A DNA stretch of 64,000 nucleotides. Source: Nissolia schottii. Lineage: Eukaryota > Streptophyta > Magnoliopsida > Fabales > Fabaceae. Where the stretch lies: NCBI GenBank assembly GCA_003254905.1, contig QANU01028969.1, positions 310,001 to 374,000 on the forward strand, written 5' to 3'. The position numbers were made by a program, and so were the translations under genes. Of this stretch, positions 21,874 through 33,685 are shown piece after piece. Each line of letters starts with the position of its first letter. Positions within the stretch are counted from its first letter, which is position 1. Under the pieces are notes generated by a model. The model was given only the letters and a program-made list of their open reading frames with translations. It had not been told where the DNA came from and searched no databases.

Positions 21874-23056
21874 ATGGCGAGTGCTAGAAGCACCTCAAGG
21901 GTTGGAGTGAGAACAAGCTCGCAACGGGCTCCGGTTGTTGAAGAGATCGTACCAAGTTCTGGTTGGACAGAGGACTCTGCTGCCCATTATCTCTTGGTGG
22001 ATCTTCCTGGTATTGCACCAAACACCCAATTATGTATATGAATAATTGAATACAGAAAGAATAAACTAGAGGTTTACCATGCTATCCTAATATTAATGAA
22101 CCTAAAAATTTTCTTAATTTAAAATCTCACTCCAAACGACATGAGTTATAAAAGTTATACGATATCGAAGGACCATTCAATAGATGTAGGTAAGATTTTG
22201 AATTAAAATGATTTTTAGGCACACTACTTAAAAGGGTTTAGCATTTTTTTAATAAACCCCACAGAGAAAGAAAGAGAATTGATTTTTTTTTCCCAATGTT
22301 GAGTTATTCTTTTGTCTTGTTTCTTTATTTCCTTTGAGAATCATCTAGCTGAAGAAACCTGTCCCTGGAAGGTGTGCATGAGCCATTTGTTTACCTAAGA
22401 ACTATCTAGTTACATTAACCAATTAATAAAGAAATAACTCATGAATATTCTATTTTCATCTTGTTTCTTCAGAATTCAAGAAGCAAGAGGTGAAGCTTCA
22501 GGTTGATAGCTATGGCCGTATAATTGTAAAAGGAGAAAGGCAAGCAAACGAGCGGAAACGAGTTCATTTTCATTTAACCTTTCCGGTACCACTGGATTCT
22601 GATACTGACAAGGTAGCCGGAAAATTTGATGGCGGAATCCTCTACGTGACTGTCCCCAAGCGAATTGCAAAGGAGACCAAAGAAAGTGAGCTTGAGAAGG
22701 CTGCAAATGGCAATGTTGAAAGAGCAGAAGAAAATGAATGCCAGGAACCCAATGCTGCTGATAATGAGGAGAGAGATCGCAGTCATGACAGCCATAGAGA
22801 GATGGAAGAACAAAGAAATGAGGGGAGAGATCCCAGTCAACATGACAGCCATAGAGAGAATGAACAACAAAGAAATGAAAATGCACAAATTAGTGAATTA
22901 TCTAAAGGGTTGATAAGGAGGTGGGAGCAAGAACCCGTGTTAAGAAATGCAGTGGAGTTGTTGAGGAACAACAAAGGAATTGTTATAACAGCTGTTGTAG
23001 CTTTTTCCTTGGGAGTTTTAGTATCTCGCAAGTTTCAATTCTCTACAGAAGCATAA
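21874..23056 (+). CDS. RTM2-like alpha-crystallin (HSP20) domain protein with C-terminal membrane anchor
   Basis: Two exons: 21874-22009 and 22473-23056 (GT at 22010, AG at 22471-22472), giving 239 residues. I chose the ATG at 21874 over an upstream in-frame ATG at 21856 because it begins the basic M-A-S-A-R-S-T leader. Residues about 29-111 form an alpha-crystallin domain (G-W-T-E-D, Y-L-L-V-D-L-P-E-F, I-I-V-K-G-E-R, F-D-G-G-I-L-Y-V-T-V-P-K). A charged Glu/Arg/His region follows, with a tandem duplication around residues 144-181 (S-H-D-S-H-R-E-M-E-E-Q-R-N-E / Q-H-D-S-H-R-E-N-E-Q-Q-R-N-E). A hydrophobic segment at 214-230, ending R-K-F, looks like a tail anchor. This architecture matches RESTRICTED TEV MOVEMENT 2-like proteins, some of which act at the phloem and others have no known role. 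Whether it restricts virus movement cannot be told from sequence. Confidence 0.85.
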
Positions 23057-25699
23057 GTGAAGTCCTTTAACCTGCATCTATAAATGTATATCCCACTTGA
23101 GGTCACGGGTCTTTCATTTGTACATAGAAAATACAGTATCAAGTACATATTCAAAACAATGGTGATAATAATAAAATCCCCCACCTTACACTTCTTTTGT
23201 TTCCAATCTTAATATCTGCAAACATAAGTTGACTTGATTTGCATGTCATGATACTTCATCAGTCAGACGAATAGAATTAATGAAGGGAACTTTGGTGGGG
23301 CTAATTGGGATAGGTTCAAGGCTTTACATGCTCCATCTCCATCACAAGTGACCATGCTCTGTTTCAGTATCAAATTATTTGGCATTGAATAATGGATGGA
23401 AGAAATCAAAATTTAATATAAAATTGCTGGAATTGTCATTGTCAAAGAGCATAGTGGCAGTCTGATCAAAGTACTTATCTTTTCAGTTATAATCTAAACA
23501 ATGTCAAATCCAAATTACTTCACCCCAGGTCCCCAACTAAAAATAAAGGGATCAGACTATCACAGTCGTAGATTCTAAATAGATCTATGTGGTATGGACT
23601 CATTTGAATTAAAATAACATGTCAACTCATATCACATCCATTATTAGATGTAATTCTAATGTAAGTTAATGTGATACCTTACACTAAATAATTACACGTC
23701 ATTTTAACTTAAGCAGTCTTGATCAAGATACAATCTCAATAAAGTTATGTTTCTTAAAACCTTCCCCAAGTTCATTCCTTCTGAAATGACTAGTCTTCTC
23801 TGTTGCTTCTATCCAACAATGTTATGCTGGCCACTATCATGAAATCTCAAAAAATAAAGCTATGAACCAGATGACATAAACTCTCTTTCAACACCTCCTT
23901 TGCATATGATTCTTTTAAATATAGAGCTCTTCACTGACCTCATGATCCAGTACCGTGATTCAAATAATGCTGAATCGGAAAAGCATCATCAAAATTTACT
24001 TTTTATCTTAAGGATCAGATTCTACAAGTAGTCCACCAACTTAAAAAGAGCAGAAGACCATATATAGGATATTGATGCGGGAAAGAGAAGCTTCTTTGGC
24101 ATCTGTGCCAATAAAGTTGTGAGTCGTGACCATTTGGCCCAATCTAATTTGTGAGTGTTTATAGATAATATAACAGAACAAAAAAACACAGTTTCCCTTC
24201 CTGAGCTTTTAAACAGGCACTTAGCTTGCAGAACTTAAACTCTCTTTGTACCTCTTCAGTCACAAACTATTTCCCATCATATTCCTGCTTTTCTTAAGGG
24301 TATATAACATCACTCCCAAAACAACTCAAATTTCTAATTCAGTGTTAGATGGAAGATAAGAATTAAACAATACATAATGGGTAGGGCCAATTTGGAAATG
24401 CTGAAAATAGAAGAGAGCTTGTTGAACACAGTTGGGATATATGGAAGGGGCGGCACTTGAGGGAGTGCTTGAAATAGAATTGCAAAAAAAAAAAAAAGGA
24501 AAGGTGCTTGGAGGTTGGAGATTTTAGATGTTGACAAGGGATGCATGGAGAAGAATAAGGGAACCAAAGGGGGAGATAAAGGTGATGCTTTGTCGTAGCA
24601 CTTTATTCAAAATGTAGGTGCTTTTTGACAAAAAGGAAGGGTCCACGTTTGGGACGCGGAATCATGTGCCCTTCCTGTTTATTCCTCTAGCTTCTAATCA
24701 ATATGGTTTTTGGATAGGTAGCCTATATAGCTAAGGAGGGTTGGTTACACATAACCATGGACCTAATTACTAGAGATGCCTAGTTTTAACATCCCACGCG
24801 TACCTCCTCTTACATAATTTCACGGTTGAATATTATTTGAAAACTGATAACCTTTATTTATTTATTATTAATTTGTTACATCAATAGTACAAAAGGGTGA
24901 GAAAAAGTGTGCCGTAAGTAAGGTTTCTCTAGCAGTGTCACCTACTTCTTGTTGAAGGGAAAGGGTAAGACACAGAGTGTGAGAGAAAATGATATTGCCA
25001 TACAGAGAAAAGATATTACTAATCTAGATTCCAAAATTCAATTTTTATTGCATAAAATCATTAACCTCCTCTCAAACGAAATGTTACTATTATGATGGCA
25101 AGAGCACACATGTGCCTACAGCAGTTGATGGCTTAACCCTTAATATAGAAATTGAGAATCAGGACTTTTTGTCCGTTACAAGGAGAATTAGTGCAACAGA
25201 ATTGAAATAGAGAAAGAATTAGGAACAGAAAAAAGGGTAGGTGCTTGGGTCATTCTCACAAGTCACAAGCCAGTGAATAGAATAAAATTAAAATATTATA
25301 ACAAAAAATTTTAAAAATATATATTCTCACAAAATCAATAAGAATAAGGAAAAGCTAAGGTGAATATGAATAACGAACCCGTAGGGGGAGGAAGGGAAAA
25401 AAGTTGGAAAGAAAAACCTTCGCGAGAGAGCATGGAATCTAATCTGCCCACTGTCATCACAACCAACTTCAAAATCAAAATTCCCATAAATTCAAAACAG
25501 AGATATTAACAATAAAAAACAATTAAAAAAAATGCAGAAAAGCACCGCACAACACAAAAAACTAACCTTGGTTTGTTTTCAATCGGCGCTCAACTCAATG
25601 CAACGCCCATCATCACAATAGTACCTATCACCGCTATCAACGGCCACAGTGGGGAACGAAGAGAAAGCGAGGGTCATTGTGAAGGCACAAGATGAGAAC
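23057..25699. other. Intergenic region and QUIRKY-type gene upstream region
   Basis: No gene recognised. About 25380-25699 contains the likely 5' leader of the MCTP gene, less AT-rich than the sequence upstream. A short A-run at 24485-24497 and a 77-codon minus-strand open frame (24334-24567) without recognisable features are the only other items. Confidence 0.5.
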
Positions 25700-28600
25700 A
25701 TGACGACACCGTTTCAACAACTTCAGCAGCAGCAGGAGGCGGCGAGAACCGTGAGGAGGCTGGTGGTGGAGGTTGTTGACGCTCGCAACCTTCTCCCCAA
25801 GGATGGTCAGGGGAGCTCAAGCCCTTACGTCGTCGCCGACTTCGACGGGCAGAGGAAGAGGACCACGACCCGGTTCAAGGAGCTGAACCCGGTCTGGAAC
25901 GAACCGCTCGAGTTCATCGTCTCTGACCCGGAGAACATGGAGTTCGAGGAGCTGGAGGTGGAGGTTTTCAATGATAAGAAGTTCGGAAACGGGAGCGGCC
26001 GCAAGAACCACTTCCTCGGGAGGGTGAAGCTCTACGGCACGCAGTTCGCGAGGAGAGGTGAGGAAGGGCTTGTTTACTTCACGTTGGAGAAGAAGAGCGT
26101 GTTCAGCTGGATAAGGGGCGAAATCGGGCTCAAGATTTATTACTACGACGAGATGCTCCCGGAGGAGGAGAAGCCTCCGCCGCCGGAAGAGGCGCCTCCG
26201 CCGCCGCAGCAGCAGCAGGAAGCCGGAGCTGAGCAAGAGAGGGGAAAGACCCCCGGAATGGTGGTGGTTGATGAAGGGAGGGTTTATGAGGTTCCGGGAA
26301 TGATGGAACCGCAGCATCTGCATCCACAACATTGTGTGCCTTTCCCTGAAGCACCGCCACACTCGCCGCGTGTGGTGATGATGGGGGAGTCTCCTCCGCC
26401 AGTGGTTCACGTCCAGCAGGAACAGCCGGTGACGGAGATGGGAGGTCCGCCGGAGATGATGCAGTATCCTCCTCCCGTTGGTGTTAATGCGGAGGTGAGG
26501 AAGATGCAGGCGGGGAGAGGAGAGAGGGTGAGGGTTCTAAAGAGGCCAAATGGAGGAGGAGGCAGCGAATTTTCACCGAAAGTTATCTCCGGCAAGCACG
26601 GTGGCGTTGAGTCCGATAGGGTTCACCCTTTCGATTTGGTGGAGCCGATGCAGTACCTATTCGTGAGAATCGTGAAGGCAAGAGGTTTAGCCCCCAACGA
26701 GAGCCCCTATGTTAAGGTTCGAACCTCAAGTCACTACAAGAGATCGAAACCGGTGAGTTACCGCCCCAACGACCCCAACGACTCGCCGGAGTGGAACCAG
26801 GACTTCGCGTTGGGATACAGCAAGCCCGACGCCACCAGCGACACTCTGGAGATTTCGATTTGGGATTCGCCGTCGGAGAATTTCCTCGGCGGCGTTTGTT
26901 TTGATCTCTCCGATGTGCCCGTGCGCGACCCTCCCGACAGCCCCCTTGCGCCGCAGTGGTACCGGCTCGAGGGAGGTGCGGCCGATCAGAATCCCGGCAG
27001 AGTTTCCGGCGACATTCAGCTGTCTGTATGGATTGGAACTCAACATGACGATGCGTTCGCCGGAGCTTGGATCTCAGATGCACCTTGCGTGGCTCACACG
27101 CGCTCCAAGGTGTACCAGTCGCCGAAGCTTTGGTACCTGCGCGTGACCATAATCGAAGCACAAGACCTAAACATTCCCCCAAATCTGCCTCCATTGACGG
27201 CGCCAGAAGTTAGGGTGAAGGTGCAGCTAGGGTTCCAATCGGGTAGAACGAGGCGAGGGAGCATGAACCACCATAGCCTGACGTTCCACTGGAACGAGGA
27301 CCTCCTCTTCGTCGCCGGGGAGCCTCTAGAAGATTCCGTAATCCTCCTCGTGGAAGATCGCACGTGCAAGGAACCCTCGCTGTTAGGCCACATCGTGATT
27401 CCCCTGAGCTCCATCGAGCAGCGAATCGACGAGCGCCACGTTCCGGCCAAGTGGTTCCCCCTAGAAGGAGGAGGTGGCGGCAATGGTGGAGGGTCCTACT
27501 TCGGGCGAATCCACCTTCGCCTCTGCCTCGAGGGAGGCTATCACGTGCTCGACGAGGCCGCCCACGTGTGCAGCGATTTCCGCCCCACCGCCAAACAACT
27601 CTGGAAACCACCCGTCGGAATCCTCGAGCTCGGAATCCTTGGGGCCAAGGGACTCCTCCCCATGAAATCCAAGGGTCCAGGGAAGGGCTCCACCGACGCT
27701 TACTGTGTGGCCAAGTACGGCAAGAAGTGGGTCCGAACCCGCACCGTAAACGACTCATTGGACCCGCGATGGAACGAGCAGTACACGTGGCAGGTCTACG
27801 ACCCCTGCACTGTCCTCACCGTGGGAGTCTTCGACAACTGGCGCATGTTCGCTGACGTGGCGAATGACAAGCCCGACTGCCGTATCGGAAAGGTACGCAT
27901 ACGCGTATCTACGCTGGAAAGCAACAGGATCTACACCAATTCCTATCCACTCTTGGTCCTGACCCGAACCGGTTTGAAGAAGATGGGGGAGATCGAGCTA
28001 GCGGTCCGGTTCGCCTGCCCGTCATTACTGCCCGACACGTGCGCGGTCTACGGGCAGCCCCTGCTTCCCAGAATGCACTACCTCCGCCCGCTCGGCGTGG
28101 CTCAGCAGGAGGCTCTCCGCGGCGCAGCCACAAAGATGGTAGCGCAGTGGCTTGCACGGTCGGAGCCTCCTCTCGGGCACGAGGTTGTCCGTTACATGCT
28201 GGACGCGGACTCGCACGCTTGGAGCATGAGGAAGAGCAAGGCCAATTGGTTCAGAATCGTGGCGGTTTTGGCTTGGGTCGTTGGGCTCGCTAAATGGTTG
28301 GACGACATAAGAAGGTGGAAGAACCCGGTAACGACGGTTCTGCTCCATATTTTGTATTTGGTTCTTGTTTGGTACCCGGATCTGATTGTACCCACGGGTT
28401 TTCTCTACGTGGTTTTGATTGGGATATGGTATTACCGGTTCAGGCCCAAGATACCGGCCGGGATGGATACCCGGTTGTCTCAGGCCGAAACGGTTGACCC
28501 GGATGAGCTTGACGAAGAGTTTGACACGATGCCGAGTTCGAAGTCGCCTGAAGTCATTCGGGTTCGGTACGACAGGCTGAGGATGCTGGCGGCCCGGGCC

Positions 28601-28858
28601 CAAACGGTTCTGGGCGATTTTGCGACACAGGGGGAGCGGGCCCAGGCCCTGGTGAGCTGGAGGGACCCACGGGCCACGAAATTGTTCATTGGTGTGTGCC
28701 TTGCTATCACTATTATATTGTATTCGGTGCCGCCTAAGATGGTGGCGGTGGCGTTAGGGTTTTATTACCTGCGGCATCCGATGTTCAGGGACCCGATGCC
28801 GGCCGCGAGTTTGAACTTTTTCCGGCGACTTCCCAGCTTGTCTGATCGGTTGATGTAG
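25700..28858 (+). CDS. QKY-like: QUIRKY-type multiple C2 domain and transmembrane protein (MCTP), intronless
   Basis: One exon, 1052 residues from the ATG at 25700. The frame stays open upstream to a GTG at 25649, but plant translation starts at ATG and M-T-T-P-F-Q-Q begins the conserved part. Four C2 domains: about residues 19-135 (V-V-D-A-R-N-L-L-P-K-D-G, S-P-Y-V-V-A-D-F), 318-440 (I-V-K-A-R-G-L-A-P-N), 476-590 (I-I-E-A-Q-D-L-N) and 639-760 (G-I-L-G-A-K-G-L-L-P-M, T-D-A-Y-C-V-A-K-Y-G). A Pro/Gln/Glu-rich linker separates C2-1 from C2-2. The C-terminal PRT_C domain (about 848-1052) holds hydrophobic hairpins at about 877-912 and 993-1024. MCTPs tether ER to plasma membrane at plasmodesmata; QUIRKY works with the receptor kinase STRUBBELIG in organ shape in Arabidopsis. 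The gene is strikingly GC-rich against AT-rich flanks, as intronless plant MCTP genes often are. No breaks seen. Confidence 0.95.
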   Translation: MTTPFQQLQQQQEAARTVRRLVVEVVDARNLLPKDGQGSSSPYVVADFDGQRKRTTTRFKELNPVWNEPLEFIVSDPENMEFEELEVEVFNDKKFGNGSGRKNHFLGRVKLYGTQFARRGEEGLVYFTLEKKSVFSWIRGEIGLKIYYYDEMLPEEEKPPPPEEAPPPPQQQQEAGAEQERGKTPGMVVVDEGRVYEVPGMMEPQHLHPQHCVPFPEAPPHSPRVVMMGESPPPVVHVQQEQPVTEMGGPPEMMQYPPPVGVNAEVRKMQAGRGERVRVLKRPNGGGGSEFSPKVISGKHGGVESDRVHPFDLVEPMQYLFVRIVKARGLAPNESPYVKVRTSSHYKRSKPVSYRPNDPNDSPEWNQDFALGYSKPDATSDTLEISIWDSPSENFLGGVCFDLSDVPVRDPPDSPLAPQWYRLEGGAADQNPGRVSGDIQLSVWIGTQHDDAFAGAWISDAPCVAHTRSKVYQSPKLWYLRVTIIEAQDLNIPPNLPPLTAPEVRVKVQLGFQSGRTRRGSMNHHSLTFHWNEDLLFVAGEPLEDSVILLVEDRTCKEPSLLGHIVIPLSSIEQRIDERHVPAKWFPLEGGGGGNGGGSYFGRIHLRLCLEGGYHVLDEAAHVCSDFRPTAKQLWKPPVGILELGILGAKGLLPMKSKGPGKGSTDAYCVAKYGKKWVRTRTVNDSLDPRWNEQYTWQVYDPCTVLTVGVFDNWRMFADVANDKPDCRIGKVRIRVSTLESNRIYTNSYPLLVLTRTGLKKMGEIELAVRFACPSLLPDTCAVYGQPLLPRMHYLRPLGVAQQEALRGAATKMVAQWLARSEPPLGHEVVRYMLDADSHAWSMRKSKANWFRIVAVLAWVVGLAKWLDDIRRWKNPVTTVLLHILYLVLVWYPDLIVPTGFLYVVLIGIWYYRFRPKIPAGMDTRLSQAETVDPDELDEEFDTMPSSKSPEVIRVRYDRLRMLAARAQTVLGDFATQGERAQALVSWRDPRATKLFIGVCLAITIILYSVPPKMVAVALGFYYLRHPMFRDPMPAASLNFFRRLPSLSDRLM

Positions 28859-29422
28859 ATGATTCATAATTCAAAAAGACTAGACTTTATGATTTTTAAT
28901 TTCTTTTATTACAGTTTTATTTTGTCTCCTATTAAGTGACTATTTTTTAATATGTTAGGGAATGGGGGTGATGAATTGGTCAGTGACGTGACAATTTTTT
29001 TTTGTTTTAGCTTTGAAAAAGTTGTCCTAAATAAGCATTTGTAAGGACGGAGTGAAAAAAGGGGTAGTGGAAAGTAGCTGGTTGTCATCATTCTCTTTTT
29101 TTGTTGTAATGAAATTGATTGAGCCTACTGTTGGTAACTCGTAATAAGAGAAAGGTGGAAGGGTGGGAGGGAGGTAACAGACAACATGGTGGGAGAAATT
29201 TTGGCGAGACTTTTTCAGTAGTCATGTTTATGATATCATATACCCTTGAAGACCTCTGAAGCATTTTAAAATTGAATAAAGAATTAAAAAAAAATTACTA
29301 TTAACAGTTCATTTAAGCTGTTTGCTGCTATTGTCAAAAAGAAAAGCTGTTAGTTGCTGCATGTTGTGTAATGTACTAATTTCAACTACTTCCTGACTGA
29401 TTTGGATTTATATGACTTTGTC

Positions 29423-29425
<3 letters not shown>

Positions 29426-29455
<30 letters not shown>
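29426..29455. repeat. TTA microsatellite
   Basis: Ten perfect trinucleotide units. Confidence 0.9.
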
Positions 29456-29456
<1 letters not shown>

Positions 29457-30904
29457 GTGTACTCTACTGTGACATAGAGGGGTGATTTTGGATGCTGATT
29501 TTCTTTATTCTTAGTTAAATGTCAAATGCTGATTTTAATTGTTAAGCCTAAATAGATAAGCTAGATCAATCATGTATGGATCGGAATATATTAGTCTCCT
29601 TTATTGGTGTCTAGTGATGGTACACTACTTGGTAAAAATCTGTCTACTGCAACTTGAATCATACATGTCCTATGCTTTTCTAAGTTGGGAATGAAAAATT
29701 GAAAGTTGGGAGTCTTTCTAGGCACCCTTAGCGCATTGCAGCATACTATATATTACATGGAAGATATCTTGAATAGTATGGCATGGCTTAATCTGAACAC
29801 ACAAAAGAAGGAATGCATGCATAACCACATTGACAACTGCAATTGATCATAAAATTCAAACCACGGCTCTGCTTTCATCAGCTTTTGAGGCATAAACCAC
29901 AGAATAAATATTGACCTAAATGAAGCCATTGCATTGAGGCGTGGCCGCTTTAATTTGGGGGCCACAATTTTCAAACAAGGACGTACTCTGTCACTCCACA
30001 CGGTCCGCATGGGCCTCTAGTCTGAAAACCAATTATCTATTATACCAATTATAAACTATCCAGGCCAGGCTTGGCCCAATGATTTTGTGTCTTGCAGTGC
30101 AGTGAGCAGTGCAATCCATCCCCTACTCTTCTCTTACATATGCAAATATGACAAAACAGTTAGAGTGTCACGTGGTTGTACTTATCATTAATGATAGAAT
30201 GACATTTTAAGTAAAGATTCACTATTAACTTTCATATTTGTAAGAAATATTACTTTATCATTGATGGTATCCACAGCCACGTGTCCGCGCCATATATATC
30301 CAAAGATTTCTTTGTATTAAAACCAAACTAAACTAATTTAATTATATAATCACGCATGATAAATAAATAAAAGTAATAGTAGCTATGTGGCTAGGTGTGG
30401 ACATTCAGTATTTTGAGCATAGAAAGGGGAATTGAGTCAATGGACCATTGAGGACGGGCAAGGGCAACGCCATCGAAATTGAGGCTGCTCCGAGACTTGT
30501 TTAAGACTATTTTAGAAGGTTGCAAAATCTTTGTCTGTTGAACATTCCAAGGATCATGTTCATGGGTTCTTTCATTTGTTTTATTCACTTTTTTTTTTCC
30601 TCTCCATTGTTTAAGTTCCTTTTCTTTTTTCTATCGAGCTCCCCTATGTGATGGATGACAACTTGTTGGTTTTATATTGTATCTTTTATAGCAAAACGGC
30701 TCTGCGAATTTGGGCTTAATGTAAGAGTAACTTTGTTGCCCACGCTCTTGATAATTGGGCTTATTTTTATATGAAAGATCATAATATACTTTAAAAATTT
30801 TAAACTAACTATATATCAAAATAATTAGATTATGGTCTACCAAAAAAAATTAGATTACTGTAGCTTAAATAGTGATTATTGTTGATAGGAAAGAACCTAT
30901 ATTG

Positions 30905-31000
30905 GGAGGGGTAGTTGCACTGCTCCAAGCTAGATTAGTTGGTCTCACTAGTAATAGAGTTTGAATACCAATGCAACGGAGAAAAAAAGTAATAACGATT
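30905..31000 (+). mobile_element. Possible tRNA-derived SINE remnant
   Basis: An A-box-like tagattagttgg (about 30931) and a B-box-like agtttgaatacc (about 30958) are about 15 bp apart, followed by an A-rich tail (gagaaaaaaagt). The arrangement fits the pol III promoter of a tRNA-derived SINE, but no TSD was found and the boxes are degenerate. Confidence 0.3.
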
Positions 31001-31459
31001 ATTGATATTGAACTTATTAGTTATTACTATGATATAGTATGGATGAATTTTGATTTTGAATTTAGATCCTCTAAACTAACGATCTTTCTTTAAAGAAAAT
31101 CACGTGAAATTACAAACAATAGAAACATTAAAGAGAGTTAAGATTAAGATCTTCTAAAGTTTTTTATCCCCATTCATTAGAATATAATGGAGCTAATAAA
31201 TGAAATGATTTAGTTTACTTTTTAGTAGAGTTGTTATACAATGTCAAGTGCTTCCAAAAATGTAACAAAACTTTTAAATAACTAGAGTCAGCTTAAGCTT
31301 AAAGCAACAATGATTGCATAACATAATGGTTACCGTTACATTTTTTTCAAAATGAATCATATATATTGGGTGTCTACCGTCACAGGTAGCAGTGATTAAT
31401 CCTCTTACAATAACTGAATTCATATCAAGTGATAAACTGTTGATCACAATGTTTTTTTT

Positions 31460-31545
31460 TCATTCTCATAGGTAAAGATTGAACCCCCAACGTTACAATT
31501 AAAGGACAATGTGAGCTACTATCATGCCACATCTTCGTGATTAAA
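31460..31545 (-). mobile_element. Possible tRNA-derived SINE remnant
   Basis: On the minus strand an A-box-like gtagctcacattg precedes a B-box-like gggttcaatctt by about 20 bp, and the 3' side ends in an A-run (the T-run at about 31453-31460 on the + strand). No TSD found; low certainty. Confidence 0.3.
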
Positions 31546-31830
31546 ATAAAACATACATATGGTAACCTATCTATGCACACAAATAGAAAATGTACACAAG
31601 AAGTATCAGTGTTTGTCTATAGCTACTTATCAACATCTTTTGGCCTCATGTTTTGAGTACAAAAATAATAGCCACTATTTGTTCGTGGAAATTTCGTTTT
31701 ATACATGTTCAATCGTGTGGGTCTTCTTGTACAAGAGGAAACTTCCTTTGCACTTGTTTTCTGCTAATAAATTCTCATGTCAACGAATCAAAATGGTGAA
31801 ACACACAAAATTAAAAAGGATTATAGCAAA

Positions 31831-33685
31831 ATGAGCAAGTGTCCGGGGTTGTATTTTGATATTGGGAAGAAGGCTAGAGGTTTAATCAATTTATTATTAT
31901 TTATTTATTTTATTTTATTTTTTACCTTTCATAACAATGAATTCTATTATGTGGTTCTTATAGATGCCTTCCATGCATTAGTCTGACACAAATTTGTTTA
32001 ATTTTTGTCTTAGATGTTCTTCACAAGGACTATGTTCATCAATCACCAATTCACTTTCACTACCAATTCATGGACTGGAATTTAGACCTCTCTTGTCAAG
32101 GTAGTATCAATGTCATTCCTTTTTTCTTTTTACTTCTGGCTGAGAGAATTTTTGATTTTATTATGTTGGAAGAAGGGGACAATAGATATGCATAACAAGT
32201 GAGTAAACCAACATATTATGCACTGGAAATTGTGTTCCCATTTGCAATTCAGTTCTTATTTTAATTATATCATGATCTAGTCCTTAATTGTTTTTTTAAA
32301 CTCATTTTGAATAGTTCCAATGCTGAATCATATACACAAAATTAAAATCAGGGACGAAATTGCCAGTGAGGTACATTTTCAATGATTAAAAAAATACCAT
32401 TATACTCCATAACAAATAACATTGAATGATTTTACCCACATGCACAGCATCTAACTTCCACTTGGTTAACAAGTCAGTATCTCATAATACCATGTTTGAG
32501 TTTCCGTTGTGGTGGCTCAGAATCAATTCTGGAACTCTAAAAATAATAAATCTTCATTTTTACTAAGACTCAGAATTGATTGTAGAACTGTCGAACCTGA
32601 AAACCAAATATGCACGTAGTCATGTAGTTTGGCATGCCATCTCCTCCTTAGGAATACAAGGCACCAGTTAGTCCTAAAATATGTGCAGTGTCTACAACGT
32701 ATGAGAACATTATGAATTTATTAGAGCTCTGAAATATCCATGGAATTGCATGACTGATTTTTATTTCTTCTGCTACTGTATCTGTTACAGTAGAAGAAAT
32801 TGTACCTGGATTCAGGAGCCTCTTCAAATGTAGCATACCTGATTCTGGGAAGGTAAAACTAGTTTTCACTTCCCTATATACTACTTGTATCATCATTAAT
32901 CATTTCAAATTTTGAAGTTTTTTTTTCATTGCTGCTTCTGACTATTTTCCAGAATCGAAATGAATTCACAGGTGGAACTACAGTACCTGAACAACTTCAC
33001 CGGAATTACCGGGTGCATTGGATTATCAGGAAACATAAATGGAGGATATGACCCTGTTGTAAACTTCTCAGGCCTGGTAGGAACAGACATTCTGTCTCTG
33101 GGAGCCAATGTTGCCTTCGACATACCGACAAGGACAATCAACAAGATGAATGCAGGCTTCAGCTTCAACACTGCCTTCCTTGTTGCTTCCTTGACCTTGT
33201 GAGCTATCCTACAAAAAGTAGAGACTTTAATTTATCAGAACAATTTATAGGAACATCAATTTGTGATCTCTAAACTAACCTGAGATCTAACCATATTACT
33301 GCCGCTCAGTGTTCTCCTAATGTTTCTTTCTTCAAGCCTCAAATGATTGCGTCGCACTGAAGATCAGTGTTTATGCAGGCATGACAGGTTCGACACCGTG
33401 AAAGCCTCCTGTTATCATGAAGTGAACCCCCTTACCAAGACTGCTATAGCGGCAGAGGTGAAGCATAGCTTTTCGATCAAGGAGACAGGCGTTGCCATCG
33501 GTGCTCAGCATGCATTTTTACCAGATACATTGGTGAAGGCTCGGCTCGACTCCTCCGGCAAGTTAGGTGCACTCATTCAACAAGGATTCTGGCAGAGATT
33601 TTTTGTAACTATGGCTGGAGAAATGGATTTTGGTGCCACAAAGAAGCTTCCTAAAGTTGGAGTCTCCATGGCTCTAACACCTTAG
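31831..33685 (+). CDS. VDAC / mitochondrial outer membrane porin, short form
   Basis: Five exons with GT/AG sites and compatible phases: 31831-31879, 32014-32100, 32791-32852, 32972-33198 and 33379-33685, giving 243 residues. The start M-S-K-C-P-G-L-Y-F-D-I-G-K-K-A-R-D is the VDAC N-terminal helix. Exon 2 encodes H-K-D-Y, exon 3 V-P-G-F-R-S-L-F-K. Exon 4 encodes V-E-L-Q-Y-L-N-N-F-T-G-I and N-A-G-F-S-F-N-T-A-F. Exon 5 encodes A-S-C-Y-H-E-V-N-P-L, L-V-K-A-R-L-D-S-S-G-K-L-G-A-L-I-Q-Q and V-G-V-S-M-A-L-T-P. VDACs form beta-barrel channels for ATP/ADP and other metabolites. Usual length is about 275 residues; the shortfall falls between exons 2 and 3, where the canonical early strands should be. 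Since the phases fit, this is either a natural short subtype or an exon I missed in 32101-32790. Confidence 0.85.

Larger units (their letters stand above)
28859..31830. other. Intergenic region
   Basis: No gene supported. The MCTP 3' end lies at the left. A TTA microsatellite occurs at about 29426-29455 and two tRNA-like SINE candidates are listed separately. A minus-strand 85-codon frame (29753-30010) has no recognisable feature. Confidence 0.5.

Noticed and set aside
26130-28710. Many long antisense and out-of-frame open frames in the MCTP gene
   Set aside because: They are shadows of a GC-rich coding exon; only the 25700-28858 frame gives recognisable domains.
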